Assembly: GCF_001653565.1 (NCBI RefSeq)
Contig: NZ_LYPB01000060.1
Span: 1-64,000 of the forward strand
Direction of reading: 5' to 3'
DNA length: 64,000 bases
Origin: Paenibacillus oryzisoli
GTDB lineage: Bacteria; Bacillota; Bacilli; Paenibacillales; NBRC-103111
A model generated the notes under the pieces. The model saw only the letters and a program-made list of their open reading frames with translations. It ran no database searches and had not been told where the DNA came from. Positions 26,374-35,701 of the stretch are shown one piece after another. The translations under genes and the position numbers were made by a program. Numbering within the stretch: the stretch's first letter is position 1; each line of letters begins with the position of its first letter.

Positions 26374-27303
26374 GCCGGGATCGTCAGCATTAGTGATGTT
26401 TTTCATCGCTAAAGGGCGAGTGAAGAGTCGGATCCGCCGGGGTCGTCAGCGTTAGTGATGTTTTTCATCACTAAAGGGCGAGTGAAGAGTCGGATCCGCC
26501 GGGATCGTCAGCATTAGTGATGTTTTTCATCACTAAAGGGCAGGTGAAGAGTCGGATCCGCCGGGATCGTCAGCGTTAGTGATGTTTTTCGTCACTAAAG
26601 GGCAGTTGAAGAGTCGGATCCGCCGGGATCGTCAGCATTAGTGATGTTTTTCATCACTAAAGGGCAGGTGAAGAGTCGGATCCGCCGGGGTCGTCAGCAT
26701 TAGTGATGTTTTTCATCACTAAAGGGCAGGTGAAGAGTCGGATCCGCCGGGATCGTCAGCATTAGTGATGTTTTTCATCACTAAAGGGCAGGTGAAGAGT
26801 CGGAACCGCCGGGATCGTCAGCATTAGTGATGTTTTTCATCACTAACGGGCAGGTGAAGAGTCGGATCCGCCGGGATCGTCAGCATTAGTGATGTTTTTC
26901 ATCACTAACGGGCAGGTGAAGAGTCGGATCCGCCGGGATCGTCAGCATTAGTGATGTTTTTCGTCACTAAAGGGCAGGTGAAGAGTCGGAACCGCCGGGA
27001 TCGTCAGCTTTAGTGATGTTTTTCATCACTAAAGGGCAGGTGAAGAGTCGGATCCGCCGGGGTCGTCAGCATTAGTGATGTTTTTCATCACTAAAGGGCA
27101 GGTGAAGAGTCGGATCCGCCGGGGTCGTCAGCATTAGTGATGTTTTTCATCACTAAAGGGCAGGTGAAGAGTCGGATCCGCCGGGGTCGTCAGCATTAGT
27201 GATGTTTTTCATCACTAAAGGGCAGGTGAAGAGTCGGATCCGCCGGGGTCGTCAGCATTAGTGATGTTTTTCATCACTAAAGGGCAGGTGAAGAGTCGGA
27301 ACC
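26374..27303 (+). repeat. Tandem array, 15 copies of a 62-bp hairpin-bearing unit
   Basis: Fifteen consecutive units of exactly 62 bp start at 26374 and every 62 bases to 27242; a decayed sixteenth begins at 27304 (GTCGGGAATGACAGC). Each unit contains a nine-base perfect stem TTAGTGATG / CATCACTAA around TTTTT, and a second small stem GATCC / GGATC across the unit boundary. Units differ at a few positions only. Stem variants (copy 1 with CATCGCTAA, copies 4 and 10 with CGTCACTAA) change A to G opposite U and keep pairing as G-U in plus-strand RNA. The unit length is not a multiple of three and no frame stays open, so it is not coding. It lies between a terminator and the permease promoter region. 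Function unknown. Confidence 0.95.
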
Positions 27304-27368
27304 GTCGGGAATGACAGCTTCGAACTAGCCGTACCCACAATAGAAATGAACTTCCAATCGAAGAATGT

Positions 27369-27414
27369 AACCGCTACTATCAGTCTGTTATTTATACAAA
27401 CAGGACGGTTTTTT
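27369..27414 (+). terminator. Possible terminator after the repeat array
   Basis: Interrupted stem: GTC-TGTT (27383-27389) against AACA-G-GAC (27399-27406), with outer complementarity between ACCG and CGGT, followed by TTTTTT. A TATAAT at 27441-27446 just beyond suggests that the permease genes have their own promoter, although no good -35 is seen. Confidence 0.4.
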
Positions 27415-27510
27415 GCCTTCTGGCAGCTCATCAATTCTTTTATAATGAAAATACAAAAGAGAGGAAGCGAGGCTTCCACTTCAAAAATCGACGTTAGGGG
27501 TTGATCACCA

Positions 27511-28413
27511 ATGAACAAGCTGCGTTATAACGATAACCTGGTGGGGTACATATTTGCTTCCCCTTTCATTCTGGGGTTTCTCATCTTCACACTGTATCCG
27601 ATTTTTTCTTCACTCTTCTACTCATTTACGGATTACAACCTCTTTGATGCTCCCAATTTTATCGGTTTTGACAACTATGAGAAAATGTTTACCGCGGACG
27701 ATAAGTATTGGAAATCCGTCAGTGTAACCTTCACGTACGTGTTCGCAAGTGTGCCATTACGACTTGCATTCGCCTTGATGGTGGCGGTTCTGCTCAATAA
27801 AGCAGTCTCTGGTATCGGCGTGTATCGCTCCTCGTTTTACTTGCCTTCCTTGATCGGGGGCAGCGTGGCCGTATCCATCATGTGGACGCAAGTGTTCGGA
27901 GATAAAGGTTTGGTGAATTCAGCCCTAGGTGCTATCGGAATTCACACAGATACATCTTGGATTGGGAATCCGTCGACAGCGCTATGGACGCTGATTGCTT
28001 TGTCCGTCTGGCAGTTCGGTTCTTCCATGTTGATCTTTCTTGCCGGTCTCAAAAACATTCCAGCTTCTTATTATGAAGCGGCTAGCGTAGACGGCGCGAA
28101 TAAAATTCGTCAGTTTTTCAAAATCACATTGCCACTGCTTAGCCCAATTATCCTGTTCAATCTGATCATGCAAACTATCTCTGCTTTCATGACCTTTACG
28201 CCGGCCTACATTATCTCACGCGGCGAAGGTGGACCACTGGATAATACCCTACTATATTCTTTGTACTTATATCGCAGAGCATTCCAATTCTACGAAATGG
28301 GTTATGCTTCCGCGATGGCATGGGTCATGCTAATTCTAGTCGGTATCATTGCACTCGTTATTTTCCAAACATCGAAATACTGGGTGTACTACGAAAACAA
28401 AGGAGAGAAATAA
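27511..28413 (+). CDS. Carbohydrate ABC importer permease, MalF/UgpA type
   Basis: This 300-residue permease has six helices and the EAA coupling loop (YEAASVDGANKIRQF at about 189). It shows the standard N-terminus with a short cytoplasmic segment then YIFASPFILGFLIF. It forms the importer with the next gene and with the lipoprotein encoded before the repeat array. The ATG follows GGGGTTGATCACC, a modest ribosome binding site. Because a terminator and 930 bp of repeats separate it from its binding protein, it probably has its own promoter or relies on readthrough. Confidence 0.9.
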   Translation: MNKLRYNDNLVGYIFASPFILGFLIFTLYPIFSSLFYSFTDYNLFDAPNFIGFDNYEKMFTADDKYWKSVSVTFTYVFASVPLRLAFALMVAVLLNKAVSGIGVYRSSFYLPSLIGGSVAVSIMWTQVFGDKGLVNSALGAIGIHTDTSWIGNPSTALWTLIALSVWQFGSSMLIFLAGLKNIPASYYEAASVDGANKIRQFFKITLPLLSPIILFNLIMQTISAFMTFTPAYIISRGEGGPLDNTLLYSLYLYRRAFQFYEMGYASAMAWVMLILVGIIALVIFQTSKYWVYYENKGEK

Positions 28414-28414
28414 C

Positions 28415-29257
28415 ATGGCACATTCGAATCCCTACAGACGCGTTGGCTATCATCTCCTTCTAGTTCTGGGCTCGCTTATCATGATGTACCCCATCATTTG
28501 GTTGCTTGCTAGCTCGTTGAAGCCAAACAGTGAAATTTTTTCAACCGCTTACAGCTTGATTCCGAGCAAGATTGCCTGGGAGAACTTTCAAACAGGGTGG
28601 AGAGGCTTCGCAGGTAATTCATTCGGCCGCTTCTTCATGAACTCGTTCTATATCGTAATCTTGTCCACGATCGGTGCGGTAGCTAGTTCTGCCCTTGTTG
28701 CTTATGCGTTTGGCCGTATCCCATTTTTCGGTAGAAACTTCTGGTTCGGCTGTATGATGTTAACGATGATGCTGCCGCATGATGTTACTATCATTCCGCA
28801 ATATGTACTGTTCGCAAAATTAGAATGGATTGGATCCTTCAAGCCGATCATCGTCCCGCAGTTCTTTGCGATTCCATTCTTTATCTTCCTGATTATGCAG
28901 TTCATTCGGACGATTCCTATTGAGCTTGATGAAGCTGCCAAAATGGACGGTTGCAGTAAATACAGCATCTTTTTCCGGATTTTGGTTCCACTTATCGTGC
29001 CAGCACTCATCACATCAACGATTTTCTCCTTCTACTGGCGCTGGGAAGATTTCATTAACCCGCTGTTATACTTAAATAAACCGAGCATGTACCCTGTGTC
29101 GCTGGCTTTGAAATTATTCTTGGATGGAGAGTCAGTTAACAACTGGGGCGGCATGTTCGCCATGGCATCCGCGTCACTGGTACCGATTGTTGTCGTGTTC
29201 TTCATTTTCCAACGGTACATCGTTGATGGGATTAGCACAAGCGGATTGAAAGGATAG
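28415..29257 (+). CDS. Carbohydrate ABC importer permease, MalG/UgpE type
   Basis: This 280-residue permease starts at 28415, directly after the preceding stop, with AGGAGAG at 28401-28407; a longer frame from 28349 lies inside the upstream gene and has no site. It has six helices and the EAA loop (LDEAAKMDGCSKYSIF at about 190). It completes the importer. No ATPase is encoded nearby. GH105 follows 31 bp downstream and is surely in the same operon. Confidence 0.92.
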   Translation: MAHSNPYRRVGYHLLLVLGSLIMMYPIIWLLASSLKPNSEIFSTAYSLIPSKIAWENFQTGWRGFAGNSFGRFFMNSFYIVILSTIGAVASSALVAYAFGRIPFFGRNFWFGCMMLTMMLPHDVTIIPQYVLFAKLEWIGSFKPIIVPQFFAIPFFIFLIMQFIRTIPIELDEAAKMDGCSKYSIFFRILVPLIVPALITSTIFSFYWRWEDFINPLLYLNKPSMYPVSLALKLFLDGESVNNWGGMFAMASASLVPIVVVFFIFQRYIVDGISTSGLKG

Positions 29258-29288
29258 AGAATAGAGGATGAGAGGAGAGCTTATAGAT

Positions 29289-30332
29289 ATGCCTAAATTA
29301 GTATTTGAGGAAAATGATATCAGAGCAGCCATTGACCGTGTGGTAGATCGCACGTTTCGGATGGACTTCGGATGGGATTGGCCAGGTGGTGTTGCCTTTT
29401 ATGGGGTATGCGAAGCCTATGAGGCAACTGGAAATGAGTCCTATCTTACTAGGCTGAAAGCTTGGGTGGATGAAAATATGGAGGATGGCTTGCCGAAACT
29501 TTCGGTCAATGCGGTTTCCATCGGACACTCCCTTCTGACGCTCTATGAGGTGACCCAAGAAGAGAAATACCTAGACACGGTGAAGGAAATGGCTGATTTC
29601 CTTGCGAACCAAGCGGAACGGTTTGGGGACGACATTCTCCAGCATACAGTTAATTCGGAGACGTATAACTTTCCAGAACAAGCTTGGGTAGATACGATGT
29701 TCATGGCGGGGTACTTCCTACTTCGTGTTGGTAAATTACTGAATAAAGATGATTACTTCGAGCTCGGCTTGAAGCAGTATCATGGACATGAGAACGTCTT
29801 GCAGGATGCAAAGACGAATCTGTACTATCATGGCTGGGATAATATCGCGCAAAATAACATGTCCGCCATGTTCTGGGCTCGCGGTAACTCCTGGGCGGCC
29901 CTGACGATGGCACGTGCACTTCATCTCGTAGAAGTAACGCATCCATCATTCATGATTATTGATGGATCGCTGCGTGACCAACTAAGCGCACTTGTCCGCT
30001 TGCAGGATGAATCAGGTTTGTGGCACACCATTCTGGATGATGATACAGCTCCGCTGGAAACTTCCGGATCAGCGGGAATTGCCGCAGCACTGCTAACGCG
30101 AGGGCGACTGTATAACAAATACACGCAGAAATCGATAGACGGTATCTTAGCACGAATTACCGAGGAAGGCACAGTTACTGGTGTCTCCGCGGGTACGGCT
30201 GTCATGAAAAACGCCGAAGGCTACAAAGGCGTGCCGGACAAACGCATTCAAGGTTGGGGACAAGGGTTAACCTTGACGTTCCTAGCTGAGATGCTGAATT
30301 CGAAGAAGAACAGCTTCGGAAACGGGTGCTAG
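29289..30332 (+). CDS. GH105 unsaturated rhamnogalacturonyl/uronyl hydrolase (YteR-like)
   Basis: This 347-residue intracellular (alpha/alpha)6-barrel hydrolase resembles B. subtilis YteR/YesR. Catalytic Asp about 135 in AWVDTMFMAG corresponds to Asp143 of YteR, and AMFWARGNSWAALTM and the GWGQGLTLTFLAEML C-terminus are family stretches. It removes the unsaturated galacturonyl or glucuronyl residue from lyase products. The start at 29289 is chosen because GAGAGGAGA lies nine bases upstream; a frame from 29268 begins at that site itself. As last gene of the operon it indicates the importer's cargo: an oligosaccharide with an unsaturated uronate end, e.g. pectin- or GAG-derived. Confidence 0.88.
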   Translation: MPKLVFEENDIRAAIDRVVDRTFRMDFGWDWPGGVAFYGVCEAYEATGNESYLTRLKAWVDENMEDGLPKLSVNAVSIGHSLLTLYEVTQEEKYLDTVKEMADFLANQAERFGDDILQHTVNSETYNFPEQAWVDTMFMAGYFLLRVGKLLNKDDYFELGLKQYHGHENVLQDAKTNLYYHGWDNIAQNNMSAMFWARGNSWAALTMARALHLVEVTHPSFMIIDGSLRDQLSALVRLQDESGLWHTILDDDTAPLETSGSAGIAAALLTRGRLYNKYTQKSIDGILARITEEGTVTGVSAGTAVMKNAEGYKGVPDKRIQGWGQGLTLTFLAEMLNSKKNSFGNGC

Positions 30333-30645
30333 AGGAAGTGTTAAGACATTCTAGCCCGACCTAGTCCCAAACTAGCTGAATCTAGCCTTCGTCGCCCAAC
30401 CTAGCGAATCCTAGTCGGTTAGATGGAAAATCTACAGTTATTTCAACGGATTTCCGTTCAAAATTTAGTTTAAATGGAAAGCCTCCAGTTATAATCGGTC
30501 ATTCTCTGCGAAACGCACAGAAACGCCAAGATTAACTGGAGGTTTTCTTGTTATTTCATTTAATTAGCAGAAAAAGCAAAAATAGATGGAGGATTTCCAT
30601 CTATTTTCCAGTTTTGACAAGTTTGATTTCTTGGAATTATGACGT
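30333..30645. repeat. Repeat-rich intergenic region
   Basis: No gene. The first 85 bases contain CTAG six times at 10-20 bp spacing. From 30420 it is made of variants of a few words (GATGGAAAATC, TTTAAATGGAAAGCCTCCAGTTA, TTAACTGGAGGTTTTC broken here into short words) that also occur at 11344-11530. At 30579-30607 AAAATAGATGGA and TCCATCTATTTT form a perfect 12-bp stem around GGATT, which could serve as a terminator for either flanking gene. Confidence 0.6.
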
Positions 30646-31404
30646 CTACTTCTTGCGCCCATACTGCTTCCCGATATCCATCATCCGTCGGTACAACTTG
30701 CGATTAGACATGTTTTTCAGCGGGTAGAATTGGGGTCTCGTATTCACTTCGAGTATCCATGGTACCCCTTTGGAATCAATTGCGACATCGAGACCAAGTT
30801 CCCGGAATCCTCGATTGTGATTGTCAAAAGCATACCCAACCGCCACGCCTAGTTGTTTCAGTTGCGCTTCACGCTCTTGAATATCTGCAGAGTTGTAGCC
30901 TGCTCCGCGCATCGTGGGCTTGAAATAGCCAATAGTTCCGCCTTGATTATAGTTCGTAGCTACTTTTCCTTGTCTGCCAATTTTGGCGAAGAGGGCCGTG
31001 CTGACCCACACACCTTGATTGTTTTTCTGTACCATCACTCGAATATCGAAGGGTCTGCCATTCGTCTTGGCAAGCTTAATCCCTTTCTGAAGCAAATAAG
31101 AGCGCTTTCCCGCATGTTTGGACAAGTTACTATGCAATTTCTTCCTTGTGGCATAGAAGTGTTTCGTCCGATTCAATTGGGTTTGGAAGCCCTCAGGCTT
31201 CCTTGTAATACGTATAATATTTGAACCTCCAGAACCATCTGTAGGCTTGAAAAAGACAGTCGTATAGTCATCTAACATCATGTGCAAATTGGTTTTCGTA
31301 AAAAGCAATGTTCGAGGGACGTAGTGACGCAACTGAGGTTGCTCAAGCAGCCACTTTGTTTTACGCCATTTGCTCTTGATTGAACTGCTTTTATACGTGG
31401 GCAT
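30646..31404 (-). CDS. YheC/YheD-family ATP-grasp protein (spore-coat associated)
   Basis: This 252-residue ATP-grasp protein resembles the YheC/YheD family associated with the Bacillus endospore coat. The glycine-rich lid (KPTDGSGGSNIIRI at about 53), RPFDIRVMVQ at about 116, and the metal-binding tail ELGLDVAIDSKGVPWILEVNTRP (split over residues 200-226) are seen. Family members are longer (about 360-450 residues) with an extra N-terminal region; this one holds just the ATP-grasp core, as do several Paenibacillus paralogues. Substrate and product are unknown. AGAGGTG precedes the ATG at some distance. It is not linked by operon to neighbours. Confidence 0.82.
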   Translation of the reverse strand: MPTYKSSSIKSKWRKTKWLLEQPQLRHYVPRTLLFTKTNLHMMLDDYTTVFFKPTDGSGGSNIIRITRKPEGFQTQLNRTKHFYATRKKLHSNLSKHAGKRSYLLQKGIKLAKTNGRPFDIRVMVQKNNQGVWVSTALFAKIGRQGKVATNYNQGGTIGYFKPTMRGAGYNSADIQEREAQLKQLGVAVGYAFDNHNRGFRELGLDVAIDSKGVPWILEVNTRPQFYPLKNMSNRKLYRRMMDIGKQYGRKK

Positions 31405-31515
31405 GGGGAGTACACCTCTTTTTAGACATCGTATGTGAGGTGTACGCTGCTTGTCAGTGCTTATACCCAGGGGAGGAATCCAATTTGCATGGCTAACGGC
31501 TTAGATGCGATGGTT

Positions 31516-33519
31516 TTACTTGGCAGCTGTGAATTGAATTACTTTATGTTCATAACGGTCAAGTGTGAGCGGGCCCTCAGGATAGATCGTTCCCGTGATG
31601 GGATCTACACCCTCACGTGGAAGTGTCACTCGGCCGCCTGCGCCGTCCATGTTTACCACGACCCATACCTCGCAGCCATCGCCATGTCGCGGTGCAACAA
31701 TCGTTCCTGCTGTTACATCAGTACGCAAGTGCACACGGGCATCATCCGCATACCGCAGGATAAGTTTATTCAACAATTGCTCGCCAGCATCCCCCGTCGG
31801 CATGGAGCCGAGCATAACGATCTTCCCTTTGCCATAAGATCGTTCGGTCAGGAAGGCTAGACCCGGTGTCATCCCCGATTCGATGGTGCCAATCGCAATA
31901 GCCTCCTTCGGCTCGAAGACGGAGCTCCATAGTGAAAGCGGAGCAGCAACCTCAAAGGCGTTGCCGATCGAGCCAGTGCCGTCCATAGGGAAGGTGTAGA
32001 CTGTTTCCACACCCGCGAGGTGCTCCAAATCTCCGAGTGCCGCATGCGTATGCATCGTATGCTCTTCCGTGCGACCACCAGAAAGCGGGCCAACGACCCA
32101 TACTCCTCCTTCAGCAACGAAAGCAGCAGCACGTGTCATCAAATCCTCGGAGATATAAGGGAGGAATGGCGTAAACAGAAGCTTGTACCCATCCAGCTCG
32201 GCACCTTCTGGAATGAGATCCCGATGGATGCCTAGATGGAGAATCCGCTCGTAGAAACTGGTTACAAGACCCCGATGATTCAGCTTCTGATGGGGTTCAG
32301 TTTTCAGAAATGTTTTGGAACGATCCGAATAGGTCATGGCAACCTCGGCCTGCGTCGGGCGAGTTGCTAAGATAGTGGCTTCGATCTCTTGTCTTGCTTG
32401 CTCGACTTCTAACACATTCGGGAAACCAACTGTAGGCTTTCCCCACGTACTGATCACAGAACCGTGCGGCTGTTCGCAGCCTGCTCGTTGCTGCCTCCAA
32501 AGCCAATAACAGAAAGCTTCTGCTCCCAAGGCATAAGCGGCTACTGCTTCGGCTTTGAGATAACCGTTGGGATGCGGCTTGGCGTAGCTTGCAAGTGAAG
32601 CTGCATGGGAGGGACTTGTTTCCATGATCCAGTAATCGCGGCCGCGCTTAAAGTTTCGCCACAGATCATTATTTAGTAAGTAATTCGCTGGATGATCGTA
32701 AGTCGCATACGTATCGAATGACGCAAAATCCAGCTCGCGGAATAAACGCTCATTATCAACGCTGAAAGCTACGCTGCTATTGTGCGTGATCGGCGCGTCG
32801 GAGAATTGGCGGATAATCGCCGCCTGTTCGTCTGAGAACTGAGCGATTTTCTCCATGGAGAATAGTTGGTACATCGTACTAAGGGAAGAGTTGTGCAAGA
32901 ACGGTACAGGACCCGGTTGCGGCACTTGTTCGAAGCTGTGATAGTTCTCGCTCCAAATTTGGGCGCTCCAAGCATCATTGAGCTCTTCAATAGTTCCGTA
33001 GCGTTCTGCTAACCAAGTATGCCACTGCGCGAGGCAGGTGCCACACATACATTCAGAGACATGCGCTTTGAATTCATTGTCGATCTGCCAACCGATCAGG
33101 CCAGGTAAATGACCAATAGCTCTTGCGATGTGCTCCGTGATGATAGCCGCTTTTTCACGAAAATAGGGATGATTCGTACAAGCATGCTGACGGGAGCCAT
33201 GGCCCATCACTTGAAGCTGCTCATTCACATACATCCGTTCGGGATGGCCATGTGTGAACCAAATGGGCGGTGTAGGTGTCGGCGTACACATAACGGTTTC
33301 TATCCCATTTTCATGCAAGAGGTTAACCATTCGCACAAAAAATCCAAGGTCAATATTTCCCTCTGTTGGCTCCATATTCGACCAGGCAAATTCGCCTATT
33401 CGCACAACATTTATGCCTGCTTGCTTCATAAGAACGATATCTTGTTCAATGACGGATTGATCCCAAAGCTCAGGATACCAAGCTGCTCCATGATATAACT
33501 TTTTACCCATTATCATCAT
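31516..33519 (-). CDS. GH42 beta-galactosidase
   Basis: This 667-residue protein has the three-domain GH42 layout: TIM barrel (YHGAAWYPELW start; general acid/base Glu in QIDNEF; nucleophile Glu in WIMETSPS), a trimerisation domain and a C-terminal beta domain. The structural zinc cluster is present as CMCGTC near residue 158 plus an upstream Cys in HACTNHP. It hydrolyses terminal beta-galactosides, often from plant galactans, in the cytoplasm (no signal peptide). Three in-frame ATGs (33519, 33516, 33510) follow AAAGGATGG; the first is reported but 33510 is equally plausible. It is divergent from an Lpl-type importer, 245 bp apart, its likely source of substrate. Confidence 0.92.
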   Translation of the reverse strand: MMIMGKKLYHGAAWYPELWDQSVIEQDIVLMKQAGINVVRIGEFAWSNMEPTEGNIDLGFFVRMVNLLHENGIETVMCTPTPTPPIWFTHGHPERMYVNEQLQVMGHGSRQHACTNHPYFREKAAIITEHIARAIGHLPGLIGWQIDNEFKAHVSECMCGTCLAQWHTWLAERYGTIEELNDAWSAQIWSENYHSFEQVPQPGPVPFLHNSSLSTMYQLFSMEKIAQFSDEQAAIIRQFSDAPITHNSSVAFSVDNERLFRELDFASFDTYATYDHPANYLLNNDLWRNFKRGRDYWIMETSPSHAASLASYAKPHPNGYLKAEAVAAYALGAEAFCYWLWRQQRAGCEQPHGSVISTWGKPTVGFPNVLEVEQARQEIEATILATRPTQAEVAMTYSDRSKTFLKTEPHQKLNHRGLVTSFYERILHLGIHRDLIPEGAELDGYKLLFTPFLPYISEDLMTRAAAFVAEGGVWVVGPLSGGRTEEHTMHTHAALGDLEHLAGVETVYTFPMDGTGSIGNAFEVAAPLSLWSSVFEPKEAIAIGTIESGMTPGLAFLTERSYGKGKIVMLGSMPTGDAGEQLLNKLILRYADDARVHLRTDVTAGTIVAPRHGDGCEVWVVVNMDGAGGRVTLPREGVDPITGTIYPEGPLTLDRYEHKVIQFTAAK

Positions 33520-33764
33520 CCATCCTTTTTTATCAGAAAGTTAGTTTCTACTATAAATGCTATTGTAATCAGGGGCAATAACACATTCTTGCTGGGTAAA
33601 AAAGGAAGTGTCGACTGTTTTGCTCGGTTTGCACTTTCTTGCTGCAACACAATTTCAGTGACTTGGAAGGGCTTACAAGAATGTCTGATTGGCGGTAAAT
33701 CACTGGGGATGCATACTAAGGCTACAAACGCTCTCGAGGCGATCATGACATGGAGGTGAAAAGG

Positions 33765-34736
33765 ATGAAGCAGGGGGCTGCTCCTAACAACAGAGAGCTG
33801 ATTCAGGTGAGCGAGGCACAAGGGCTTCGCAGGTCACAGGTGTGGGCGAGGTTGCGCAAAGATAAATGGATCTACGCATTGTTAACACCGGGCTTATTGT
33901 ATTTCATTATTTTTAAATATGTACCCATGTGGGGTGTATTGCTTGCCTTTAAGAATTATCAGCCTTTTCTAGGCTTTTGGAAGAGTGACTGGGTTGGCTT
34001 GGAGCATTTTCGTGTTTTTTTTCAGAATCCAGAGTTTGTCATGCTCCTTCGCAATACATTGTTGCTTTCGTTATATAATTTGGTCTTTTACTTCCCGGCA
34101 CCGATTGTGCTGGCGCTCTTATTAAATGAAGTCAGGGTCAATATGTATAAACGAACTATCCAGACGTTAATTTATGTGCCGCATTTCATATCTTTAGTCA
34201 TTGTAGCTTCCTTGACTTATGTCTTCTTAACGACGCAAGGAGGGTTGGTTAACGAGCTTTTGGAGAAATATGTGGGTCATAAAATTGACTTCTTAGCGAG
34301 TCCCGAATGGTTTCGGCCCATGATTATTATGCAAACGATGTGGAAGGAATGCGGGTTTGGCACGATTATCTTCCTTGCCGCGCTTGCTGGGGTCGATGTG
34401 GAACAATATGAAGCCTCCATTGTGGATGGCGCTAACCGCTTCCGGCAGCTGTGGCACATTACGCTGCCATCGATTCGCAGCACAATCGTAATTCTGCTCA
34501 TCTTGCGAATGGGGGATGTATTGGATAACGGCTTTGAGCAAATTTTCCTCATGCTGAATCCATTGAACAGGGAAGTAGCGGAAGTATTTGATACTTATGT
34601 CTATATGATGGGGATCACACAAGGCGCATTTAGTTATAGTACAGCAGTTGGTTTGTTTAAAGCGGTCATTGGCGTCATTCTGGTACTTGGCGCGAACTGG
34701 ACAGCGAAGAGATTCGGACAATCCGGCATTTATTAA
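33765..34736 (+). CDS. LplB-type polysaccharide ABC importer permease
   Basis: This 323-residue permease belongs to the LplB/YtcP subgroup, marked by YVPMWGVLLAFKNYQPFLGF at about residues 50-70 and the EAA loop (YEASIVDGANRFRQLW). The start at 33765 follows GGAGGTG by six bases; the ATG at 33750 lies before that site. A charged N-terminal extension of about 35 residues precedes helix 1, as usual for this subgroup. These importers carry large plant or host oligosaccharides. It forms one operon with the next two genes. Confidence 0.92.
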   Translation: MKQGAAPNNRELIQVSEAQGLRRSQVWARLRKDKWIYALLTPGLLYFIIFKYVPMWGVLLAFKNYQPFLGFWKSDWVGLEHFRVFFQNPEFVMLLRNTLLLSLYNLVFYFPAPIVLALLLNEVRVNMYKRTIQTLIYVPHFISLVIVASLTYVFLTTQGGLVNELLEKYVGHKIDFLASPEWFRPMIIMQTMWKECGFGTIIFLAALAGVDVEQYEASIVDGANRFRQLWHITLPSIRSTIVILLILRMGDVLDNGFEQIFLMLNPLNREVAEVFDTYVYMMGITQGAFSYSTAVGLFKAVIGVILVLGANWTAKRFGQSGIY

Positions 34737-34769
34737 TACGAATATTGAGAGTAAAGGAGGAGACGGGTT

Positions 34770-35654
34770 TTGGCCAAACAGTATAAGAGTGTTCCCGGAA
34801 CCATCTTCGATGTAAGCAATTATGTGGTTCTAGGTATTATTGGTATCGTAGCCATTTTGCCATTTCTCTATGTCATAGCAGGATCGTTTGCTTCGGATGC
34901 AGAGCTGACCCAACGTGCCGTATTCTTGATACCTGAGCAATTCACCTTAGCGTCGTACCGGTTTATTTTCTCGACAAGTACAATTGTGAAAAGTATCGGG
35001 GTATCGCTTTATGTGATGGTTGTGGGGACCATCGTGAACTTGTTCTTCACCGTTACGATGGCATATGCCCTATCGAAGAGGAGTTTAATGGGACGTAATA
35101 CAGTACTCAATCTGATTATTTTCTCCATGCTGTTCGGTGGTGGATTAATTCCGACCTTTCTGGTTGTGCGTGAGCTGCACATGTTGGATACCTACTGGGC
35201 ATTGATGATTCCTGGGGCGATTAGCGCCTTTAACTTGATTATAGTCAAAAACTTTTTTCAAGAAATCCCACCCGAATTAGAAGAAGCAGCGAAGATCGAT
35301 GGCTGTACGGAGATTGGTCTTCTGTGGCGGATCGTGCTGCCCTTATCCATGCCTGTATTGGCAACGTTCACGTTATTTTATGCAGTTGGTCATTGGAATA
35401 ACTTCTTCTCTGCTTTACTGTACATCAACGATCCAGCCAAATGGCCTCTTCAGGTCATGCTCAGACAGATTGTTTTGCTGTCGCAAGCTGCAGCTGGCGA
35501 TATTAATTCCATGGATCCGAATTTCGTGAAACCGCCCGAGCAGTCGATCAAGATGGCTGTTATCGTTGTGGGTACCATTCCTATTTTGCTTGTCTATCCG
35601 TTCCTGCAAAAACATTTTGCCAAAGGGGTCTTGATCGGCTCGGTCAAGGGGTAA
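34770..35654 (+). CDS. LplC/YtcP-type ABC importer permease
   Basis: This 294-residue permease pairs with LplB-type protein upstream. It starts with TTG at 34770 after AAAGGAGGAGA. Six helices, the EAA loop (LEEAAKIDGCTEIGLLW) and the PEQSIKMAVIVVGTIPILLVYPF stretch (split across residues 262-285) with C-terminal GVLIGSVKG mark the LplC/YtcP subgroup. No ATPase gene follows; a shared ATPase is presumed. Confidence 0.92.
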   Translation: MAKQYKSVPGTIFDVSNYVVLGIIGIVAILPFLYVIAGSFASDAELTQRAVFLIPEQFTLASYRFIFSTSTIVKSIGVSLYVMVVGTIVNLFFTVTMAYALSKRSLMGRNTVLNLIIFSMLFGGGLIPTFLVVRELHMLDTYWALMIPGAISAFNLIIVKNFFQEIPPELEEAAKIDGCTEIGLLWRIVLPLSMPVLATFTLFYAVGHWNNFFSALLYINDPAKWPLQVMLRQIVLLSQAAAGDINSMDPNFVKPPEQSIKMAVIVVGTIPILLVYPFLQKHFAKGVLIGSVKG

Positions 35655-35701
35655 CGGATTACGATAGAGGCAAGTCCAAACCTTAGAGGAGGCATGTTTA
35701 T

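Noticed and set aside
26374-27303. CRISPR array
   Set aside because: The units abut directly with no unique spacers, and no cas genes are present; it is a plain tandem repeat.
26374-27303. Repeat-protein gene
   Set aside because: The 62-bp unit is not a multiple of three, and stops appear in all frames within two or three units.
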